From assembly GCA_934045075.1 (NCBI GenBank), contig OW203740.1:20101878-20165877 (forward strand): DNA of 64,000 nt, given 5' to 3'. Of this stretch, positions 30,590-42,148 are shown one piece after another. The position numbers were made by a program, and so were the translations under genes. Below the pieces are notes generated by a model. The model worked only from the letters and a program-made list of their open reading frames with translations, was not told where the DNA came from and searched no databases. The stretch's first letter is position 1, and every line of letters starts with the position of its first letter. The DNA comes from Yponomeuta sedellus. Its lineage: Eukaryota; Arthropoda; Insecta; Lepidoptera; Yponomeutidae.

Positions 30590-31080
30590 TATATATTATA
30601 CGGGTTTAACCACGATGATTTATTAGGATTCGTAACAAATGCATCCGACAGAGAACCAAAGTTATCGACATAGCTCAGAGAATTAGCGAGCTGAAGTGGC
30701 AGTGGGCTGGCCATATCTCGCAAAGAACCGAGAACCGTTGGAGTAAAAAAGATCTTTAGTGGAGACCGCAACTCGGCAAACGTAGAAACGTAGTGTAGGA
30801 CGCCCTCCGACCAGGTGGGATGACGATTTGCGAAAAACTGCCGGCAGATGCTGGATGCAGCAAGCTGGAGACAGGGTGCTATGGCGCTCATTAGGGGAGG
30901 GATATGTCCAGCAGTGGAGCACATAATATAGCCAGAAGAAGAAGAAGAAGATTTATTAGCTAAAATGTAATTACTTTAACTCCCAAAATTTTGGTAGCGT
31001 AGCAGTTGCTACAGTCACAGGTAAACTGAAGTGGCGAGTACAGTATAATCATGACTAAGCCAGTTTAATATATAACTGTG
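30590..31080. mobile_element. PLE-J pieces on both sides of an RTE-F insertion
   Basis: 30590-30635 (ATTATACGGGTTTAACCACG, TTTATTAGG) and 30953-31080 (GATTTATTAGCTAAAATGTA, TTAATATATAACT) are the two parts of a PLE-J-like terminus. RTE-F 30640-30952 lies between, a plausible single insertion. Confidence 0.5.
30640..30952 (+). pseudogene. RTE-F ORF2 C-terminus and 3' end
   Basis: Parallel to 20680-20985: LKWQWAGHISQRT near 30690, a frame break, PPTRWDDDLRKTAGRCW near 30805, a short UTR and a (GAA)n tail. Carries a duplication in the GGCAAACGTAGAAACGTAG area. Confidence 0.8.
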
Positions 31081-31933
31081 CACTAATTATGTTTGTCAAA
31101 TATGCAAGCGATAACGTGGCCCAAGTTCTAAACAATGTCTGCTTTTAAATTTAAAAAGTAATGGTCAAGTGCGTGTCATCAACGCGTTGTTTAAGGTTCC
31201 GCAGATATCCTTCTTTATACGAATTTGGACGCCGTGATAGTTTTCCTTTTAACTTCATTATCTTTGCTATTTTCCTGATTTTTCACGTTTCTACAATTCA
31301 GTGTTTAGCCAGGAGAGGGGAGGCAGCGTCATGGTTTAACAAAAAAATACGTTTTTAATAATAAATATTTCGCAAACGAATTCTTAAATCGAAAAATAGT
31401 TACTCTACACTCACGAGGTTTTTGAAATTGACGTGGTCTACGAGGCGAAGACATAAGGGTTCCTTGTTGACCACGGTACCCTCAAAAGGTTTCAATTCAT
31501 TACCATTGGGTTCATGTAGTTTTTGTTGCCTTCTTTGGCTAATGCCTCCTTATTAAATGGGCTTAATCGCGGCAGACTTTCTGTTATACTCTACCGTGAG
31601 TCCTTCAAATAAGCAGAGATAAAAATATATACTATTTCGGTTCGTCGATCGTTGGAGGAGACATTTTTTTTCAAAATACTTTCACGAGGTTGTAAAAGCT
31701 TGAAAGTTGTTATGATATTAAAATGTAAGCGATTTACTAGAACATTAAAATTGCTTACCTAATTGCCTTAATTCCAGAAGTGCATGAGTCCTTAATGCAG
31801 GAAATATTCTCTTGCAGTAAAGTGCATTGCAGCGCGTCATTGTTGACTTCGCTAATATTGACATAGAAATGTCTAGGCAGAGATTATTAGAATAAAAATC
31901 TAAAAGCTAAAGTATTTCTCTTTGTAACCTAAA
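31081..31933. other. Unmatched DNA
   Basis: No supported feature. The 65-codon plus frame at 31161-31358 is hydrophobic in the middle but has no family. Confidence 0.45.
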
Positions 31934-32056
31934 ACATCTTCTTCTTCAGGCTATATTATGTAGTCCACTGCTGCACATAGCCCTCCAATAATGAGCGCCA
32001 TAGCGCCCTGTCTTCAGCTTGCCGCATCCAGCATCTGCCGGCAGTTTTTCGCAGCT
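31934..32056 (-). mobile_element. RTE-F 3' end
   Basis: TTCTTCTTCAGGCTATATTA, then AATGAGCGCCATAGCGCCCT and CAGCATCTGCCGGCAGTTTT. Confidence 0.8.
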
Positions 32057-32084
32057 ATAACCTATAACATAGAGATATTAAAAT

Positions 32085-32255
32085 AGCTCGTGATATTGCC
32101 AATCCGGGCACGCGTGATAATTAAGCCCATACTTTCTCTCTGAAAGAAGGTCTGTGCCCAGCAGTTTGTAGGCTAAATAAGGTCAATATTGAGGAGGTTA
32201 AATTAGATGCCTGTACCCCAGAGGGGTAGGGAGAGAACAGGGACGGCCCAGGCGT
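32085..32255 (-). repeat. Rep-N followed by a LINE-H fragment
   Basis: 32100-32180 has ACTTTCTCTCTGAAAGAAGG and CTGTGCCCAGCAGTTTGTAG. 32205-32255 has GATGCCTGTACCCCAGAGGG and GGTAGGGAGAGAACAGGGAC. Confidence 0.55.
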
Positions 32256-32432
32256 GCCCTAATCTCCCGCTAATGTGTACATGAAGGCACATTTCAGAAA
32301 CTCTGTACGGTTTCAGACAATTGCCGCTGTGTTCAAGCAGACGAACGCTAGTTATCTAATCTACCCTTTTATTTATTTATACAGTTTTACTTACAAAATT
32401 ACGCTAGTAAAAGAAATAGTGCTGTATGGTGT

Positions 32433-32662
32433 CGGCCTAGAGAATAGCACCAACCCAAATTCTTCCCGCGGGTGTCGTAAAAGACGACTAAGGAACTCAA
32501 ACCGAGGGTGGGCAGCGCGCCCTGCAGTACAATTCCACCAAACTGCGATCCCCAACCCGCATGCCCAGCGTGGGGATTATGGGCATTACCCCTAATGATG
32601 GCATAACCTTGCGCTCATTAGGGGAGGGCTATGTCCTGGACTAATATAGCCCGAAGGAAAAG
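32433..32662 (+). mobile_element. SINE-G with RTE-F tail
   Basis: GTCGGCCTAGAGAATAGCAC to ATGCCCAGCGTGGGGATTAT, then CATTAGGGGAGGGCTATGTC with a small deletion in the CAGCAGTGG part. Confidence 0.8.
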
Positions 32663-32699
32663 AAAAATAAGAAATAGGTTATTAAGAGCTAATAAATAA

Positions 32700-33310
32700 C
32701 AGATTCGCCTCTAGATACAACGCAATCAAAAAATGTATGGACTTCATGCTTTGCGCTTCAAACACTTTGGCTCCCGTTTGGCTGGACTCAGCTATCCCAT
32801 TCCGGACGCTGGTTTTTGCCTTGACGTAGCGCGAATGACTACGAGGGAATTGTGGTATCGTACTCTTAGTGTTTGTGAAACTAACAGAGTGCAGACCTTT
32901 GAATTAAGACTCAGGCTTATAGGCATAAATTTGCTCCCGTTTTATTTCTGCCCTCAAGAAATAACGTACCTCTTTCACTGTCCGAGCTGCGCATGTTTGG
33001 AACAAGCTTCCTAACTATATTCAAGAGAGTCCATTAGTATATGCTTTAAAGAAGACGTTAAAAAAGCACTACTGTTCTAACATCACATGGTTAATAGGTT
33101 TATGTATGTATAAGTTTATATTTATATGTAAGTGTAGTATCGTATTATTACTTATTTATATAGTTATAAATATTTCCTCCCGCTTTCTTAATTTAAACAC
33201 CCGATGCTAAGGTTGGCTGGAAGAGATATCTGTTAGAGATGAGTTCGCCTTTGAAACTATTTTTATGTAATGATCTTTCGAATTTACTGTTTGCAATAAA
33301 GAATATATAT
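32700..33310 (+). pseudogene. LINE-K ORF2 C-terminus, 3' UTR and tail
   Basis: A frame from about 32950 reads TSFTVRAAHVWNKLPNYIQE, then LKKTLKKHYCSN, to a stop at 33210; an upstream stop and frame breaks show decay. The VWNKLP...LKK-L segment ends CR1/jockey-like LINE proteins. The UTR has GGTTGGCTGGAAGAGATATC and GCAATAAAGAATATATAT, where a SINE-4 is inserted. This copy links the short LINE-K tails elsewhere to a coding LINE. Confidence 0.75.
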
Positions 33311-33677
33311 GAAGCGCTCGTGGCCTAGGCGAACCGAGTGATTGGAATCAATCACTTGGTTAAGCAACAATAGGCGCGGTCAGGTACGGGATGGGTGAGC
33401 GTCCCGTGACCGCCGCTAGGGGCATTTTTCCGAGCGCTTCCGTGCTTCGCAACTCGCAAGGCACGTTAAGCCGTTGGTGTGTCATATAATGGCAGTCGTT
33501 AAGCCATTTCAGAGGCCTTATGGGCGGCTTGATAACTTCTGACAGAAAGGCCCGCCACTGTCTTACAATCCTCTACCAACCCGGACTTGGCCCCCGTGGT
33601 GGAGTATGGCTTAACCTTCCTGCGATGCAGAAAGAGACCCGTGCCCCAGCAGTGGGGACATACAAGGGTTGATAACG
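33311..33677 (+). mobile_element. SINE-4, full length, 16-bp target duplication
   Basis: 367 bp from GAAGCGCTCGTGGCCTAGGC to GACATACAAGGGTTGATAAC. Flanked by AATAAAGAATATATAT at 33295-33310 and 33678-33693, so the boundaries are exact. TGGCCTAGGCG near the start resembles a Pol III A box; a B box is weak. Hence a tRNA-derived SINE is likely but not proven. Confidence 0.85.
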
Positions 33678-33697
33678 AATAAAGAATATATATAACG

Positions 33698-33752
33698 TAA
33701 CACCATTTGCCACGATCCTGATAGATCACTTTCACGTCATCAACAAACATGC
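33698..33752 (-). mobile_element. LINE-H fragment
   Basis: CATTTGCCACGATCCTGATA and CATCAACAAACATGC. Confidence 0.55.
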
Positions 33753-33845
33753 CCGCTTTGTCGCTTTCATGCCCTTTTGTAGGTGTGATTCAAGTACTTG
33801 TCGCGGGCAGACAGAAACCATTTTTAAGTAATATAAACAAATAAA

Positions 33846-34078
33846 TATTCATGGACATATTACACAGATGTCGTTAGCCCTATACTAAGTTCAACTAAAT
33901 GACTTGTGTTACAGGTGCCAACTCGACGATAGATTTAATACAGTAAATACATAGATAACATCCAAGACCCGAGAAAAACTAGAAAAGTTTGTTACCTCGT
34001 TTGACCCGGCCGGGGATCGAACCCGAGACCTTCGGTTTAACAGTCAGCGTGCTAAACCGCTGCGCCACCGAGTCCGTC
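33846..34078 (-). mobile_element. SINE-3 copy
   Basis: Reverse complement of 52971-53212, including the tRNA-like head with inverted B box GGGGATCGAACCCGAGACC and A box region CTGCGCCACCGAG. Confidence 0.85.
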
Positions 34079-34924
34079 GTTTTAGTAGTCAAGTAGTTTT
34101 TGTGTCCCGCCCGCAAACACACATCTTCCTCTTCATGGCCTCCTCCTGACAGGCCGCGAGGCCGTCCAGGCTTGCAATATCGATCCAGTCAGTGACGATT
34201 TTTGCCCACCTCTGGGTTCACACAGGAAGTCTAAACAAAGTTTTCTACTGTGTGTTTGAAGCTCACAGATACTGCAAGATTCGGATAAATGTATTATCTA
34301 AGCCAGTCCCATAAACAGTGAGTAAACTCAACATTATAATTGCTCCGATTCCACGTCTCGGAAGCCTGATGTGGACTTTAGTATCGCATGAGCAGAAACA
34401 GACGGTGTCAGTAATATAGCTAGCCAGAAGGTTGGCTGGAAGATATTAATGAAGAACTTGTAACTTAATGAACCTTTTAACAAGGGTTTCGTACCTGAAA
34501 AGGAAAAACAAGGAATCCTTTGTAGGAAAAGGATCACTCTATTGAAGTTATGGCCGTTTATGCCACAAAAAAACAATACATTTGTTGTTTTTCCAGTGTA
34601 CAATAAAGAATACTTATCTTATCTTACATTTCCACACCCAAAAGTTTACTGGAATAGGATCACTTTATTGAAGTTATGGTCGTTTATGCACAAAAAACAG
34701 TATATTTCCACACTCAAAAGAATCGAAAATCCATAGGGCATTTCCCGTCGACCAAGATTCTAGGCCAGGCCAGGTCTAGAACCGAGAACTACAACAATTT
34801 GGCAAGTATTATTGTCTTATACTACTAAAAAATCTGTAACTACTCGTATATATTTGTAATTAACTAAAAAACAAATACCGCCTGCGAAATACCACATTAC
34901 GCGCAAGGACCCGAATAATCGATG
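34079..34924. other. Mostly unmatched DNA with a LINE-K tail
   Basis: 34592-34630 (GTGTACAATAAAGAATACTT then ATCTTATCTTA) is a LINE-K terminus. GTTGGCTGGAAGATATTAAT at 34432 is another scrap of its UTR. No host feature. Confidence 0.45.
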
Positions 34925-35190
34925 TGGGTGTTTAGACGGCGAAACTGAAGTGAAGCTGGGCTGGTCGTGTCAGTCGAATGCACCAGGATAGGTGGGCGAA
35001 ACTCGCCACCGAGTGGGTGCCACACGACGGCCATCGTAATCGAGGCCGGCCTAGAAGACGGTGGAGAGAGATCTCGACAACCATCTGCCGGAGTGCTCTG
35101 AGGTGGCCCAGGACAGGAAACTCAGGACTGAATTGGGGGAGGCCTTTGCCCAGCAGTGGGTCACAAACATAGAGGCAACGTAAAAAAAAT
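34925..35190 (+). pseudogene. LINE ORF2 C-terminus and 3' end
   Basis: Frame 34978-35172 reads MHQDRWAKLATEWVPHDGHR then GRPRRRWREI. After a frameshift the remaining codons match W-EVAQDRKLW-ELGEAFAQQWV, ending CAGCAGTGGGTCACAAACAT and an A-rich tail. RTE-like C-terminal pattern but a family distinct from RTE-F. Confidence 0.7.
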
Positions 35191-36079
35191 AAAAAACAGT
35201 CTTCAAGGTTCGGTAAAAGCTCGGCAAAACTGCGAGACTAGATTGCTAAACTATTTTTAATTAGTACCTATTTACAAATTTGTACGTAGCCCTCGGTGCG
35301 CTAGTTCACCTCGCACTTGGCCTTTTTATATTTATTTTATTCTGCCCTATCATTCAATAATCAAAATTTATAATTACGTCCCCAATCCTAGATTTCTTTA
35401 AGAATAGAATAAACTTTATTTGGCACATAAAATTACAGTAAGACAAACTTCACATAAAACTTAACACGTATAGGTATGTACCAAAAAGGTCTCCGCTCAG
35501 CTTTATGCCATGGTTGAGCCACGGCGCTGATTTTCAGCGGATGCCCTACACTTATATACTAAACACATAAAACATTATTTCGAGTTTCGGACATTAAAAA
35601 CATTCGAGATGAACACAGGATACGGAACAATAATTTATCTGTGAGTCTTTTTGGTTAGTTGGTAATAAGTATACTATGCTCTACTTACTAAAACATTATA
35701 TCGATATGACACAGAGTAGGCAATTACTTGTTTATTTATTTTAATCAGTATCACATTCGGCTCACTCAACTCAAACTCAGTACGCAAGTGAGATTTTAAC
35801 ACAACCAAGGAGATCTTAATATTATATGCGTAGAAACAAATGGTTATATTAAGGATAACAATATAAAGCCAATAATATTTTCATAATTTATGAAACACTT
35901 GCCCCTAACACCATTGCCTATAGTTCTTCTGTGGAAGTTATTTTGCGGCCTCAATATCGGGTGACGGCACCACGGCGGGGTGTGCTTCCTGAAATCACAA
36001 GCCCCCGCTGTAAGGGCTTCGCGCAATCCCAAACCATTGTCCGGCTGTACAGTCGCGAGCACTAATATGTATGCACTTC
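35191..36079. other. LINE 3' UTR scrap and unmatched DNA
   Basis: 35395-35560 (AATAAACTTTATTTGGCACA, CTCAGCTTTATGCCATGGTT) looks like a minus-strand LINE 3' end. 35840-36060 is open on minus (72 codons) and GC-richer, with no family recognised. Confidence 0.4.
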
Positions 36080-36095
36080 ACTACCTTCATCATCA

Positions 36096-36355
36096 AGAGC
36101 GGTGGTAGCGGAGCGGTGTCGAACGCCGGCTTCTCAATCGGGGGGTCGTGGGTTCGAACTCCGGCATGTACCAATGACTTTGTTCTCTAAGTTATGTACA
36201 TTTGTAAAATTATAGTAGCAATACTACTCTCTGACTGTGAAGGAAAACATCGTAAGGAAACCCTAGTGTCTGAGGTGTTAGCGTACCTCAGCGCTTGCTA
36301 CGTATAATGGCTCAACTATGAGGCTAAGTGCGGAAATCTCAGGTCTAACTAACTA
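36096..36355 (+). mobile_element. SINE-1 short type with 16-bp target duplication
   Basis: Head GAGCGGTGGTAGCGGAGCGG and B box GGGTTCGAACTCC. Body ends CTCAGGTCTAACTAACTA. ACTACCTTCATCATCA repeats at 36080-36095 and 36356-36371. Confidence 0.9.
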
Positions 36356-36383
36356 ACTACCTTCATCATCATCATCATTATAT

Positions 36384-36668
36384 TCTTTTTGTTGCACTAA
36401 CCCGTGCTAAGGACAATTCTAAAAACCTATTTAGAGGCTAAAAATTCCACTTATGCCGGAATTCGAACCCGCGACCTCTGGCTATCCGTGCTAGCGCTCT
36501 TCTAACTGCGCTAATGGGTGACTCACCGGCATTAGTGAAATTTCGAACCTCTTTATAATGATTTATTTACCTCTTTGTATTGCTTACAGGCGGCAACATC
36601 TGGCTGAAGTAATTTGCATCACTTGCAGCCCCGAGTACCTACTTAGCCTCTAAATAGGTTTTTAAAAT
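36384..36668. mobile_element. TFB element: long inverted arm, short forward end
   Basis: Inverted tail, full inverted tRNA-like domain and most of the inverted head, to GAGTACCTACTTA at about 36642, then forward GCCTCTAAATAGGTTTTTAAA. ATCATCATC on both sides may be the target duplication but lies in a CAT repeat. Confidence 0.85.
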
Positions 36669-36669
36669 C

Positions 36670-36832
36670 ATCATCACCACCAGGCTACATTAGTCCACTG
36701 CTGGACATAGCACTCCCCTAATGAGCGCCATAGCACCCTGTCTTCAGCTCGCCGCATCCTGCATCCGCCTGCAGTCTTTCGTAGATCGTCATCCCACCTG
36801 GTCGGAGGGACTTCAGTACCTTGTCAAAGTTA
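36670..36832 (-). mobile_element. RTE-F 3' end
   Basis: CAGGCTACATTAGTCCACTG to TCATCCCACCTGGTCGGAGG; longer than most copies. Confidence 0.8.
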
Positions 36833-37944
36833 AATAGTCACGTTCTCATACATCAGGCTAGAAGAGGTAAATGTGACAAGGTTCTAACGTGTGTACATGT
36901 TAGTGCACGCGACTGTACACAGCCTCCGTGTGCACGTGGTTACATGAAAATCTGATCACCAAACACTACATAGTCGACCAACACAAATAGACAGCTTCAC
37001 TTCATATGTAGTTATCTTTGTTGATTACCTACGAGGCCCATATAGCGATAGATAGATAGTTAGAATGTTTATTTGGTACCACTTTTCTTAACAGTCTATA
37101 TAAACGTCGCACTGAAGGGCAAAGGCTTCCTTCATTTGGTACGATTAAAAATATAAAACAGTATTGATTCATCAGTGGTATATAAAGACACTGATTCTCA
37201 CGAGACTTCTTGATGGAGATATGCCAGTCATACAACAGCCGATAGTGAAAACTTATTATGTCTTCATAAGCTGTCATCATGAGAAGACGATGGCGAGATG
37301 AGTCGCGCACTAGCTCAGTAGACATTGCTGGCTGCAGCTCGTTTAGGAAAGTTCAAAGAAGTGGCATTATATATTAAATATCCTCATGTAACCTACTATG
37401 ATCTAGATCTAGACTCAATTATTGCACTACAGTGTAGATGCCAGTTATGTTAGTGTGGCTTTTGTCGCGCTCGCACATAGCTTGACAATAGTAGCTTACA
37501 CACGGATTAGTACAAAGGCGCCCTTTTGTCTGCGATCCAATATCTTCATTCAACTCACCGACTCGGTCATTAGCTTTAATCTCAGTTATGGAACTTGTTT
37601 TCACGCTGCTATTTGCTATTTCTCTGTGATGATGTGTTGCGTTTGTGATCCAGCAGAAAACGTAGCGCTTTGTCGACATTACATCCCCATCTCCTGATAT
37701 ATTTAAATCTAAAGTAGGTAGTTGAATTCTTTCTTTCCAAATAATTTCTAGTTTTCTTTTTGTCTGTAGGTAAATCCCATTTATTTTTCCTATCATGCTT
37801 GCTATTATAACTTAATGCTTATGTATCTTTATAATATGTATTTATCTATGTAAGTTTATTTTATTACGTATACGTATGTACATTAATATTCGATGAGCGC
37901 CAACTACCCGTCTCAATTTCTCCTTCAGCAATCTTTCCGATTTA
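36833..37944. other. Unmatched DNA
   Basis: 37080-37140 is a Rep-N scrap (TATAAACGTCGCACTGAAGG). Otherwise no repeats; two open frames on minus are considered below or not supported. Confidence 0.4.
37419..37796 (-). CDS. 125-codon open frame, unknown
   Basis: The longest frame outside recognisable transposons. No domain, signal peptide or membrane segment can be seen; the composition is ordinary and Cys-containing (SYYCQAMCERDKSH near the end). An overlapping plus frame of 91 codons shows the region is simply low in stops. No splice context was examined that supports it. Probably non-coding. Confidence 0.12.
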   Translation of the reverse strand: MIGKINGIYLQTKRKLEIIWKERIQLPTLDLNISGDGDVMSTKRYVFCWITNATHHHREIANSSVKTSSITEIKANDRVGELNEDIGSQTKGRLCTNPCVSYYCQAMCERDKSHTNITGIYTVVQ

Positions 37945-38095
37945 AGGTTGCCTGGAAGAAATTGCTATCAGCAATAAGGCCGCCAATGGTACCTCTTCTT
38001 TTGTAACTGTTGTCTCTGTAATTATTTTCTGGTGTGTACAATAAAGAATATTCTTATCTTATCTTATCTTATCTTATCTTATCTTATCTTACATC
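37945..38095 (+). mobile_element. LINE-K 3' end with (TTATC)n tail
   Basis: GGTTGCCTGGAAGAAATTGC, AATAAGGCCGCCAATGG, GTGTACAATAAAGAATATTC, then eight CTTAT units (38052-38091). Confidence 0.85.
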
Positions 38096-39070
38096 TCAGT
38101 TTTAGTCACTCATTAAACTTCACGTAGAATCTACTTTAAGTAGAGTAAAGCAAGCAAACAATATATTATTCGTAAATATATTATCTGTGTGACATTGTCT
38201 GAAATCTTGACGAGCCTCTTTCGCTCGTGGATTTTGGCAAGCGGCAAACTTTGGTACCTATGTGGTATACTGGTTTCCCCCACACAGGTTATCTTAGGGA
38301 GGGGACCAGGGTTGCACCTACTGGCGTTACGGGTTGAACTGAGTAAGCCACTAATTCTTATATCAAGTAATCTTCTTTTTGTAATTCCAGATATTAATTT
38401 TTATGTAAAGAAAACTTCTTTTTGTAATTCCAGATATTTTTAGGCTTAGTATGGTGCCCTATATGATGTAAGAAGTAAATAAATGAATAAAGTGTATTAT
38501 TTTTATATACCCCTACACCTTCTGTATATAGGGGAAAGAGTATGTCTATATACATTTTTAGGGTGTTCAGTTCTTGCAATAATTTCTTTTTGTGTTTCTC
38601 CATCTTTCTCTATTCGTATATTTAAGCTATCATGTATCTTTTGTAATGATTTATTATCATTATAAAACATTTGCTAACCAACCGACAGTAGTTGCGGGCT
38701 TAGCTTACGGAATAGAACCTTGATGGTACCAAGTGAAAAGCAAAGTTTCTACCGTAAGTTTACATTGAGGCATTAGTACAATCTCTAGATTCTAGATATT
38801 GCAGACAAACTCAGTTTCCTTTTACAGTGTAGACTGCTATATTATTCAATGAATACAAACAAGTTTTCCCGCGTCTTAATCTGTCCTTCGCAGAAGCACA
38901 TCTTTGAATTATGACTCCGTTTTTCCTATTCATAAATGCGCGCGGCGAACTCTAGTTCCGAGTTTACACATCCAAAGTCTACATTCAGCAGATGGTTGCC
39001 CGATCCAGGTTTGAACCTATTCACCTTCGGTTATTTGACCTTCATGCTCATGTTTCCCTATGGCTCACCA
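38096..39070. other. Unmatched DNA
   Basis: CTTCTTTTTGTAATTCCAGA occurs twice (38371 and 38415), about 44 bp apart. An open frame 38189-38443 has no family. Nothing else seen. Confidence 0.4.
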
Positions 39071-39078
39071 ACTATTAA

Positions 39079-39265
39079 TTATACTATTTTTATTTTTAAT
39101 GCACTAACCCGTGCTAAGGACAAATTTAAAAACCTATTTAGAGGCTAAAAATTTTACCCATGCCGGGAGCTCAATTGGTAGAGCGCTGGCACGGATAGCC
39201 AGAGGTTGCGGGTTCGAATCCCGGCATGGGTGAAATTTTTAGCCTCTAAATAGGTTTTTAAACCT
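39079..39265. mobile_element. TFB element with 8-bp target duplication
   Basis: Inverted tail, only the first part of the inverted tRNA-like domain (ACCCATGCCGGGA), a switch at 39168, then forward GCTCAATTGGTAGAGCGCTG through the B box GGGTTCGAATCCC and the forward end. ACTATTAA at 39071-39078 and 39266-39273. Confidence 0.92.
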
Positions 39266-39279
39266 ACTATTAAGTTTAG

Positions 39280-39592
39280 ACGAGACGGCAGTCTTTCGTT
39301 ATCATCACCATGAGATCCCTCCGGACGATCGATTAAAACCTACTTGAATGAAAAGCCTTGTTGATGTGTGTTGTTGTTGTTCCATTGGTAGTTACTTGCT
39401 CCAAAAAACGGCGAGTTAAAAAAGAGACGAGTTGGGAAAGTGTGACGGTGAAAGCACATCGAAGTCGTCCAGAGTGGACATGAGTTAGGAAAGAGTCAAT
39501 TTAAAAAAAAGAGACGGCAAGTTAAAAAAGAGAAGAGTTTGGAAAGAGTCGAGTTTAAGAAAATTTCAAAGTCGTCTGGAGGGATTCGTTCC
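39280..39592. other. Purine-rich stretch with diverged internal repeats
   Basis: GAGTTAAAAAAGAGACGAGT (39411) resembles CAAGTTAAAAAAGAGAAGAG (39514), and GAAGTCGTCCAGAG resembles AAAGTCGTCTGGAG, roughly 100 bp apart. Strongly biased to A and G on plus. Confidence 0.5.
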
Positions 39593-39799
39593 TGTTATAC
39601 CTCATTGTAATGGTAGTCGTTAAACCATGTCAGAGGCCTTATGGGCGGCTTGATAACTTTTGACAGTAAGGCTCGCCACTGTCTTACAATCCTCCACCAA
39701 CCCGGACTTGGCCCCCGTGGTGGAGTATAGGCTAAACTTCCTGCGATGCAGGAAGAGACCCGTGCACCAGCAGTGGGGACATACAAGGGTTGATATCAA
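39593..39799 (+). mobile_element. SINE-4 fragment
   Basis: CATTGTAATGGTAGTCGTTA to GGACATACAAGGGTTGATAT, in normal order. Confidence 0.8.
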
Positions 39800-40121
39800 T
39801 ACCTTATTGGGGACAAAAGGTTCATAGGTTAGGGCGTTGGTGGGGCTGTTGCGCTTTTGCAGCGCTTCAGGAATGTTCACAGAAGCAAGGGTGGATTGTT
39901 TTTACACCACGATGCGTAAAAGATGTGCATCCTTGGTGCCCAGGGTTCGTGCTAGCTCCAACAGCGTTCTAGACATGATAGCGGATAGGTTAGACTGTCC
40001 CTATATAACCGCTGCTGCTTTGTCTCCCATGGGATTAGGCAGCATTGATAATAATTTGTTATTTTGCAGTGTGTATACCCTCACTAACACTTAAAGTTCA
40101 ATGGATGCCATGTGGATTGCT
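39800..40121. other. Unmatched, moderately GC-rich DNA
   Basis: Overlapping short open frames (60 and 85 codons) with no family. Confidence 0.35.
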
Positions 40122-40371
40122 ACGTGGTGTCGACCTAGAGAATAGCACCAACCCAATTCTTCCCGCGGGTGTCGCAAAAGGCGACTGAGGGACACCAACC
40201 GGGGGGTGGGCAGCAGCGCCCCCAGCAGTAATATTCCACCGAACTGCGATCCCCAACCCGCATGCCCAGCGTGGGGATTATGGGCATTACCCCCTATGAT
40301 AGCACAACGTGGCGCTCTTAAGGGGAGGGCTTTTTCCAGCAGTGGACTAGTATAGCCTGACGACGACGACG
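40122..40371 (+). mobile_element. SINE-G with RTE-F tail
   Basis: GTCGACCTAGAGAATAGCAC to GGCGCTCTTAAGGGGAGGGC and ACTAGTATAGCCTGACGACG. Confidence 0.8.
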
Positions 40372-40617
40372 GATGCCATGTATCTGAAACAAAATATGTA
40401 ATAAAAAATAGCAGCTGAATTTGCGCTTTAAATTCAAGATCATCCAGTGACGTGCTTAACCATTTGTGGCTTCAGCAGAAATCATGCAAGAACGTGTCGT
40501 ATGTCAAGGCGGTGAGTGTTGTCTGGTGTGGGTTATCAGCTCCAGCCACCTTTCACCAGTGATGCCACTCATTTGGCATCACCCAGTGGTCAGAGTAAAG
40601 CGATTAAAAATATGGAA

Positions 40618-40780
40618 ATAAGTAGCTTCATAACTTCTGACAGTAAGACCCACCACTAGTCTTGGAAGCCTCCACCAATCCGGACTTGGCCCCCGTGGTG
40701 GTGTATGGCCTATACCTTCCTCAGGGAAAAGACTCGTGCCCCTCGGTGGGGACATAATGGGCTGATGATGATGATGATGT
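40618..40780 (+). mobile_element. SINE-4b copy with (GAT)n tail
   Basis: AACTTCTGACAGTAAGACCC, GGAAGCCTCCACCAATCCGG and CATAATGGGCTGATGATGAT, the tail running to 40779. Confidence 0.8.
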
Positions 40781-42116
40781 AGTAGCTTCAACACTCTAAC
40801 CTTGTACAAATTTTGGTTTGTAAATTTGTGGCGAATATAGTTTTTTAGTTCATTTCCTTGCATCATCTCCACTAAAGACTCGAAAGAACAGCTCATATTT
40901 TACTTTGTCGTTCATGGAATGTAGGTAAACTCTTTACGTCGCAAAACATGTTAAAGACATTTTCTACCACGATGGTAAAATAAACTACTGTTGGCTGTTC
41001 ACATCTACAAAAGAACAAAAAACGCACGAGAAAAAAGGTGCTAGAGTCGTTAAGGCGACAGACAAATTTATGGTTGAAGAAGCGAAGTGGGTTACTGAAG
41101 GAGCTCCTTCAGTAACCCACATCATTAGACATCTTTTGTACCTGAAGATGCAAAATCTAACAAAAAACAGCTTAGACATTTGTAAATCAATGTGCCAGAG
41201 CGACAGGCTATCAATGACAACGGAGTGTTTCAGCCGACTTCACTCTAAACAGAAGCATGGGTAAAACATGTGGACAAGTGGGTCTAAATCGCAGATCTCA
41301 ATGGGAAGTGTATTCGGCGGAAAGTTTCCGAAGTGCGGCAAGTTTCTCGCGGTACGCGCGCGGAATAACCGACGCTAGCCGTTTTGAATACCTACTCGGG
41401 CCCACCCGCTTATACGCTTTGGGGAGTCAACTTTGTTTTTAGTGCCGCCACTTATAACAGTCATCTTGGTGGGAGGAACTTGACAACTTCGCCTTCACGT
41501 GAGTGGGCTGGCCTCTACGTCTTCATATCGGCGTCCGGACGGCTTGCCAAGCCCGGAACGCAGATTGTTGACGAAAGTTTTAGTCTGGCGATCTGGCTTG
41601 TTGTCAGACAATATTCAGTTGGCTCTTATTAAAAGTTCTCTTTGTACTAGAGTAAATACAGGAGTGCTTTTAATGTTGAGAACTTTGTTCTTTATTGGTC
41701 GAGTTGCAAATTCTATTTCAGATCTGTTTCTCCACGTGATAGACCGCTGTTTTGACATAAGAAGAGATGAATGTGTTTTGAATCAATGAAATAACAAAAT
41801 GAGACGAAAAAAATACTGAAGTGACGTCAGTGGTTTACTCGTAGGTAATAGTGAGACCGCCATTAAACATTAAGGTACTTGAGGGTACTATCTAACGCCG
41901 CTAATGGAAAAAAAAATCATAACTTCTGTTTTAATACGTTTTTATTTAAAAGTGAACATGAGACATCTTAACAACAGTGACAACTATTTTTAGAATCTAC
42001 AGTCTAGAACCTAGAATCAACAACCAAGGACTTGAAGCACTTTCCGCCAAAAACGTCGTTTTTAGCGGAAATCGATTAAAGTTTTAATCCATCGATCATA
42101 AATCATCGTGGCGCTA
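40781..42116. other. Repeat-free stretch with several short frames
   Basis: 41240-41640 is clearly GC-richer (CGCGGTACGCGCGCGGAATA) and open in overlapping plus frames of 61, 82 and 96 codons, none recognisable. A TGACGTCA lies at 41822-41829. This could be an exon-derived or conserved region, but no start, splice or domain evidence was found. Confidence 0.35.
41087..41120. repeat. 34-bp perfect palindrome without spacer
   Basis: GTGGGTTACTGAAGGAG followed immediately by its reverse complement. Confidence 0.95.
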
Positions 42117-42117
42117 G

Positions 42118-42118
<1 letters not shown>

Positions 42119-42148
<30 letters not shown>

